In this document: piece by piece, positions 61,109-64,000 of the stretch
How positions within the stretch are numbered: the first letter of the stretch is position 1
How the letters are laid out: each line of letters starts with the position of its first letter
Assembly (NCBI RefSeq): GCF_946404925.1
Contig: NZ_CAMJFM010000002.1
Coordinates: 1-64,000 of the forward strand
Source of the DNA: an uncultured Prevotella sp.
Lineage (GTDB): Bacteria > Bacteroidota > Bacteroidia > Bacteroidales > Bacteroidaceae
Direction of reading: 5' to 3'
DNA: 64,000 nt
Translations under genes and position numbers: made by a program
Notes under the pieces: model-generated
Database searches by the model: none
Told to the model about the DNA's origin: nothing
The model's input: only the letters and a program-made list of their open reading frames with translations

Positions 61109-61534
61109 CTATAAGTTTTTAGTGAGTTTTTTATGGAGTGTGAGCACGTTCTTGCCGTCCACACGCTCGTAATTAATTGTATCCATTATCTGTCGGATCA
61201 GGTGTATACCTAATCCACCTATACCGCGCTCTTCGGCCGATAAGGTAGTGTCGACCTCGCCCTTTTGTGTAGGATCGAAGGGGGTTCCGCTGTCGCTGAT
61301 TACAAACTTGAGTTGTTCATCGTCGGCTTCGGCATCGATGTCAACATCGCCCTTGGTACCTGCAGGGTAGGCGTAGCTCATGACATTGACCACAGCCTCC
61401 TCGATGGCGAGGTTTAGCTTGAATGTGGTGCCCATGTCGAATCCAACGTTCTCGCAGACTTCTTCGACGAACATTCCGAGTTCGGTTGTGGCCTGCACAT
61501 CGTTAGGTAGAGTAATATGACGTTGGTACTGCAT
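61109..61534 (-). CDS. RsbW-like serine kinase / anti-sigma ATPase
   Basis: The 141-aa protein is a lone HATPase_c_2 domain with N box LNLAIEEAVVNVMSYAYP, G1 box ISDSGTPFDP and G2 box GGLGIHLIRQIMDT. In Bacillus this type binds a sigma factor and phosphorylates the STAS partner. The sigma target here is unknown, since Bacteroidetes lack SigB. It is coded between speA (23 nt) and the STAS gene (4 nt). Confidence 0.92.
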   Translation of the reverse strand: MQYQRHITLPNDVQATTELGMFVEEVCENVGFDMGTTFKLNLAIEEAVVNVMSYAYPAGTKGDVDIDAEADDEQLKFVISDSGTPFDPTQKGEVDTTLSAEERGIGGLGIHLIRQIMDTINYERVDGKNVLTLHKKLTKNL

Positions 61535-61557
61535 AGTTAGGTTTTTTATTTAAGTTA

Positions 61558-63450
61558 TTATTCTAGATATGTGTAACCGTATAATCCACTGCGATAGTTT
61601 GACAGGAACTCCTTGCCCTCTTCGAGCGAGATCTTGCCCTGTTTAACACTTTTGGCCACCCAGACCTCAAGCTGGCGTACCAGTTTCTTGGGGTCGTACT
61701 GTACATAATCGAGCACCTCAGCCACAGTCTCACCATCAATAATCTGGTCGATGTGGTAGTTGCCGTCCTTCACCGAGATATGTACGGCATTGGTGTCGCC
61801 AAACAAATTGTGCATATCACCCAGAATCTCCTGATAAGCACCTACAAGGAACACGCCCAGATAGTAGGGCTCGTTCTTTTTGAGTGCATGTACGGGCAGC
61901 GAGTGCGAGTTGTTGCGGTTGGTAACAAAGTTGGCTACCTTACCATCGCTATCGCAGGTAATATCCTGGAGTGTAGCATTTCGTGTGGGGCGCTCATCAA
62001 GCCTCTGGATAGGCATGATGGGGAAGAGCTGGTCGATGGCCCAACTGTCGGGCAGGCTCTGGAACAGCGAGAAGTTACAGAAGTACTTGTCGGCCAGCAG
62101 CTTATCGATGTTCATCAGCTCCTCGGGTATATGCTTGAGGCTCTTTGTGAGGATGTTAATCTCGTGACAAACACTCCAATACATGGCCTCAATCTCTGCA
62201 CGTGTCTTAAGGTCTACGATACCGTGCGAGAACAGATCGAGCACCTCCTCGCGTATCTGCTCGGCATCGTGCCAGTCTTCGAGTACGTTGCGTGGCGAGA
62301 GGTTGTCCCAGATCTCATACAGATCCTTAACCAGCTGGTGGGCATTCTCATCGGGCTCGTACTCCTCAGGCATCTCGGGCAGTGATGCTGTCTCAAGCAC
62401 ATCGATTACCAGTACCGAGTGGTGTGCAGCCAGCGAACGGCCGCTTTCGGTGATGATGTTGGGGTGAGGCAGATTATTCTTGTTGGCTGCATCGACAAAG
62501 GTGTAGATACAGTCGTTAACATACTCCTGGATAGAATAGTTGACCGAGCTCTCGCTTGATGGCGAGCGGGTTCCGTCGTAGTCAACACCAAGTCCGCCAC
62601 CGCAGTCTACAAAGTCAACGTTGTAGCCCATCTTGTGCAGCTGGATGTAGAACTGTGAGGCCTCGCGCAGGGCTGTCTGGATTCGGCGTATCTTGGTAAT
62701 CTGGCTACCAATGTGGAAGTGAATCAGACGCAGGCAATCGCGCATATCCTTCTTATCAAGAAGTTCCAGGGCCTCCAGGAGCTCGGCACTTGTTAAGCCG
62801 AACTTCGAGGCGTCGCCGCCACTCTCTTCCCATTTGCCTGAACCGCTTGAAGCCAGTTTTATGCGTATACCTATATTAGGACGGATGCCCATCTTCTTGG
62901 CTACCTTGGCAATGATTTCGAGCTCGTTCAGCTTCTCGACCACAATGAAGATGCGCTTACCCATCTTCTGTGCCAGCAGGGCTAGCTCGATGTAGCTCTG
63001 GTCTTTATATCCGTTACAGACGATGATAGAGTCGCTCTGGCACTGCACGGCAATCACGGCGTGCAGCTCGGGCTTAGAACCGGCCTCAACACCAAGGTTG
63101 AACTTCTTACCGTGCGAGATAATCTCTTCGACAACGGGCTGGATCTGGTTAACCTTGATGGGATAGACCACGTAGTTCTCGCCCTTGTACTCGTATTCCT
63201 GGGCCGCCTTCTTAAAGCAGCTCCACGTCTTCTCGATACGGTTGTCGAGAATGTCGGGGAAACGCAACAGTACTGGGGGTGTGACATCACGCAGTGCCAG
63301 TTCGTCCATCACCTCGCGAAGGTCAATCTGAGTATTGTTCTTGCAAGGTGTGACGTAGACATCGCCATTGTCGTTGATGCCAAAGTAGGAGGTTCCCCAA
63401 CCGTTGATGTTGTAGAGCTCCTTAGAATCCTCTATCGTCCATTTCTTCAT
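61558..63450 (-). CDS. speA: Biosynthetic arginine decarboxylase
   Basis: The 630-aa protein is a PLP-dependent fold-III decarboxylase with Lys99 in VVYPIKVNQ as Schiff-base residue, NLGVEAGSKPEL, RLIHFHIGSQI and ESGRSLAAHHSVLV. It converts arginine to agmatine for polyamine synthesis. Length matches SpeA. It overlaps aroK by 4 nt and precedes the partner-switch genes. Confidence 0.95.
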   Translation of the reverse strand: MKKWTIEDSKELYNINGWGTSYFGINDNGDVYVTPCKNNTQIDLREVMDELALRDVTPPVLLRFPDILDNRIEKTWSCFKKAAQEYEYKGENYVVYPIKVNQIQPVVEEIISHGKKFNLGVEAGSKPELHAVIAVQCQSDSIIVCNGYKDQSYIELALLAQKMGKRIFIVVEKLNELEIIAKVAKKMGIRPNIGIRIKLASSGSGKWEESGGDASKFGLTSAELLEALELLDKKDMRDCLRLIHFHIGSQITKIRRIQTALREASQFYIQLHKMGYNVDFVDCGGGLGVDYDGTRSPSSESSVNYSIQEYVNDCIYTFVDAANKNNLPHPNIITESGRSLAAHHSVLVIDVLETASLPEMPEEYEPDENAHQLVKDLYEIWDNLSPRNVLEDWHDAEQIREEVLDLFSHGIVDLKTRAEIEAMYWSVCHEINILTKSLKHIPEELMNIDKLLADKYFCNFSLFQSLPDSWAIDQLFPIMPIQRLDERPTRNATLQDITCDSDGKVANFVTNRNNSHSLPVHALKKNEPYYLGVFLVGAYQEILGDMHNLFGDTNAVHISVKDGNYHIDQIIDGETVAEVLDYVQYDPKKLVRQLEVWVAKSVKQGKISLEEGKEFLSNYRSGLYGYTYLE

Positions 63451-63974
63451 AAATCAAGTATTTCTTTTATCTTGTCAACGCTTATTTTAATTTTCTCGTA
63501 ATTGTCCATCAGGCTTACATCGAGTGTGTACTTGGCCTTGGTGTAGTATGGCTCGCGCTTCTGTAGCTGTTCGCGGATAAAGGCTATCAGCTCTTCGGGG
63601 CTCTTGCCTTTAATAAGCGGTCGCTCTACCTTACCCATCAGCAGGTGGTTGTACAGCACCTCGGGGTCGGCCTTCAAGTAGACGGTCTTGCCCTGTTGGT
63701 TCAGGTAGTCCATATTGTCGAAAAAGCAGGGTGTGCCTCCACCGCAACTTATGATGACATTCTCGAACTCGGCCACCTCGTGCAGCATGTTGTACTCCAT
63801 TTTTCGGAACCCCTCTTCACCCTTTTCGGCAAATATCTGTGCCACCGTTTTGCGCATGCGGCTCTCGATATACCAGTCAAGGTCGTAGAATGTGGCACAC
63901 AACTCTTTTGAGAGCGCCTTGCCGATAGTGGTTTTACCGGCTCCCATGTAGCCTATCAGGATAATTCGGTTCAT
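63447..63974 (-). CDS. aroK: Shikimate kinase
   Basis: The 175-aa protein has the P-loop GYMGAGKTT (residues 8-16), DLDWYIE in place of the usual DTD/DSD-type motif, and the ISCGGGTP loop. It phosphorylates shikimate in aromatic amino acid synthesis. Its ATG overlaps the stop of the gene at the right edge as ATGA. Confidence 0.95.
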   Translation of the reverse strand: MNRIILIGYMGAGKTTIGKALSKELCATFYDLDWYIESRMRKTVAQIFAEKGEEGFRKMEYNMLHEVAEFENVIISCGGGTPCFFDNMDYLNQQGKTVYLKADPEVLYNHLLMGKVERPLIKGKSPEELIAFIREQLQKREPYYTKAKYTLDVSLMDNYEKIKISVDKIKEILDL

Positions 63975-64000
63975 GCCTTTGCTGTTGCCTTTTTGGTTGT
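63971..64000 (-). CDS. topA: C-terminal end of a Lys/Ala-rich protein, probably DNA topoisomerase I (partial)
   Basis: Ten codons run in from the right edge and read TTKKATAKA and a TGA stop. A Lys/Ala-rich tail and the position before aroK agree with the end of topA as I remember it in Bacteroidales, but nine residues cannot prove it. Confidence 0.45.
   Translation of the reverse strand, partial: TTKKATAKA

Noticed and set aside
1..64000. Many antisense and out-of-frame ORFs of 60-310 codons
   Set aside because: They lie opposite or inside genes with clear family motifs, have no start context or neighbours of their own, and read as low-complexity or random proteins.

Overview
The window looks like a chromosomal segment of a Bacteroidales bacterium, most likely a gut or rumen Prevotella-type (Prevotellaceae) species. 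Direct signs are a SusC/SusD pair, DUF4249 and other lipoproteins with a Cys lipobox, many secreted glycoside hydrolases, and promoters of the Bacteroidetes form TTTG-N19/20-TAnnTTTG in place of -35/-10 boxes. Shine-Dalgarno sequences are almost absent. No rRNA, phage, IS element or CRISPR array is visible. Species assignment is inference.

Layout. 1-1.8 kb: the tail of an unknown gene, a 36-aa ORF and two alpha/beta hydrolases. 1.8-2.2 kb: a repeat-only intergenic stretch. 2.2-12.2 kb (minus): an Isf-like flavoprotein and transglutaminase pair, a TPR-LytTR membrane regulator, a CatA-like acyltransferase, DUF2461, an M13 peptidase, a C45-like Ntn hydrolase, DUF418 and a LiaF-like protein. 12.4-22.2 kb: a GH3 beta-glucosidase, a beta-propeller lipoprotein, and two GH92 enzymes, one of them fused to a histidine acid phosphatase. 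22.3-25.9 kb (plus): queC, then an NMT1-like binding protein with a Cache-HAMP-SpoIIE phosphatase. 25.9-38.9 kb: a pectin/arabinan utilisation locus built round one bidirectional promoter, with GH28-SusC-SusD-GH28 to the left and PfkB kinase-GH127/146-GH51 to the right. 39-43.3 kb (minus): TPR-SpoIIE phosphatase, CBM-like protein and nucleoside kinase. 43.4-50 kb: acetylesterase and GPH symporter, diverging from a second GPH symporter, GH43 and an ECF sigma factor. 50-56.7 kb (minus): TonB receptor, DUF4249, MG2/plug-like protein and M16 peptidase. 56.8-64 kb: tRNA(CAT), ribF and a CPBP protease, a sigma/anti-sigma pair, and a topA-aroK-speA-RsbW-like-RsbV-like-argB operon.

How the genes may work together. 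The sugar genes form a route from pectin side chains to arabinose: secreted GH28 and GH127/146 enzymes, SusCD uptake, GH51 and GH43, GPH symporters and a sugar kinase. Signalling genes are unusually dense. Two SpoIIE phosphatases, an RsbW-like kinase and an RsbV-like STAS protein could form one partner-switching network. A TPR lipoprotein chassis carries LytTR output in one protein and SpoIIE output in another.

Two features stand out. First, the promoters of the transglutaminase gene and of the LiaF-like gene share the same 20-bp-period direct-repeat element directly upstream of the -33 box, a probable LytTR operator. Second, at least five families of short palindromic or tandem repeats occur both between genes and in frame inside genes (GH3, both GH92s, acetylesterase, M16 peptidase, and the signal peptide of DUF4249), including a perfect (GAGGTGA)4 tract that could switch a GH92 gene on and off.
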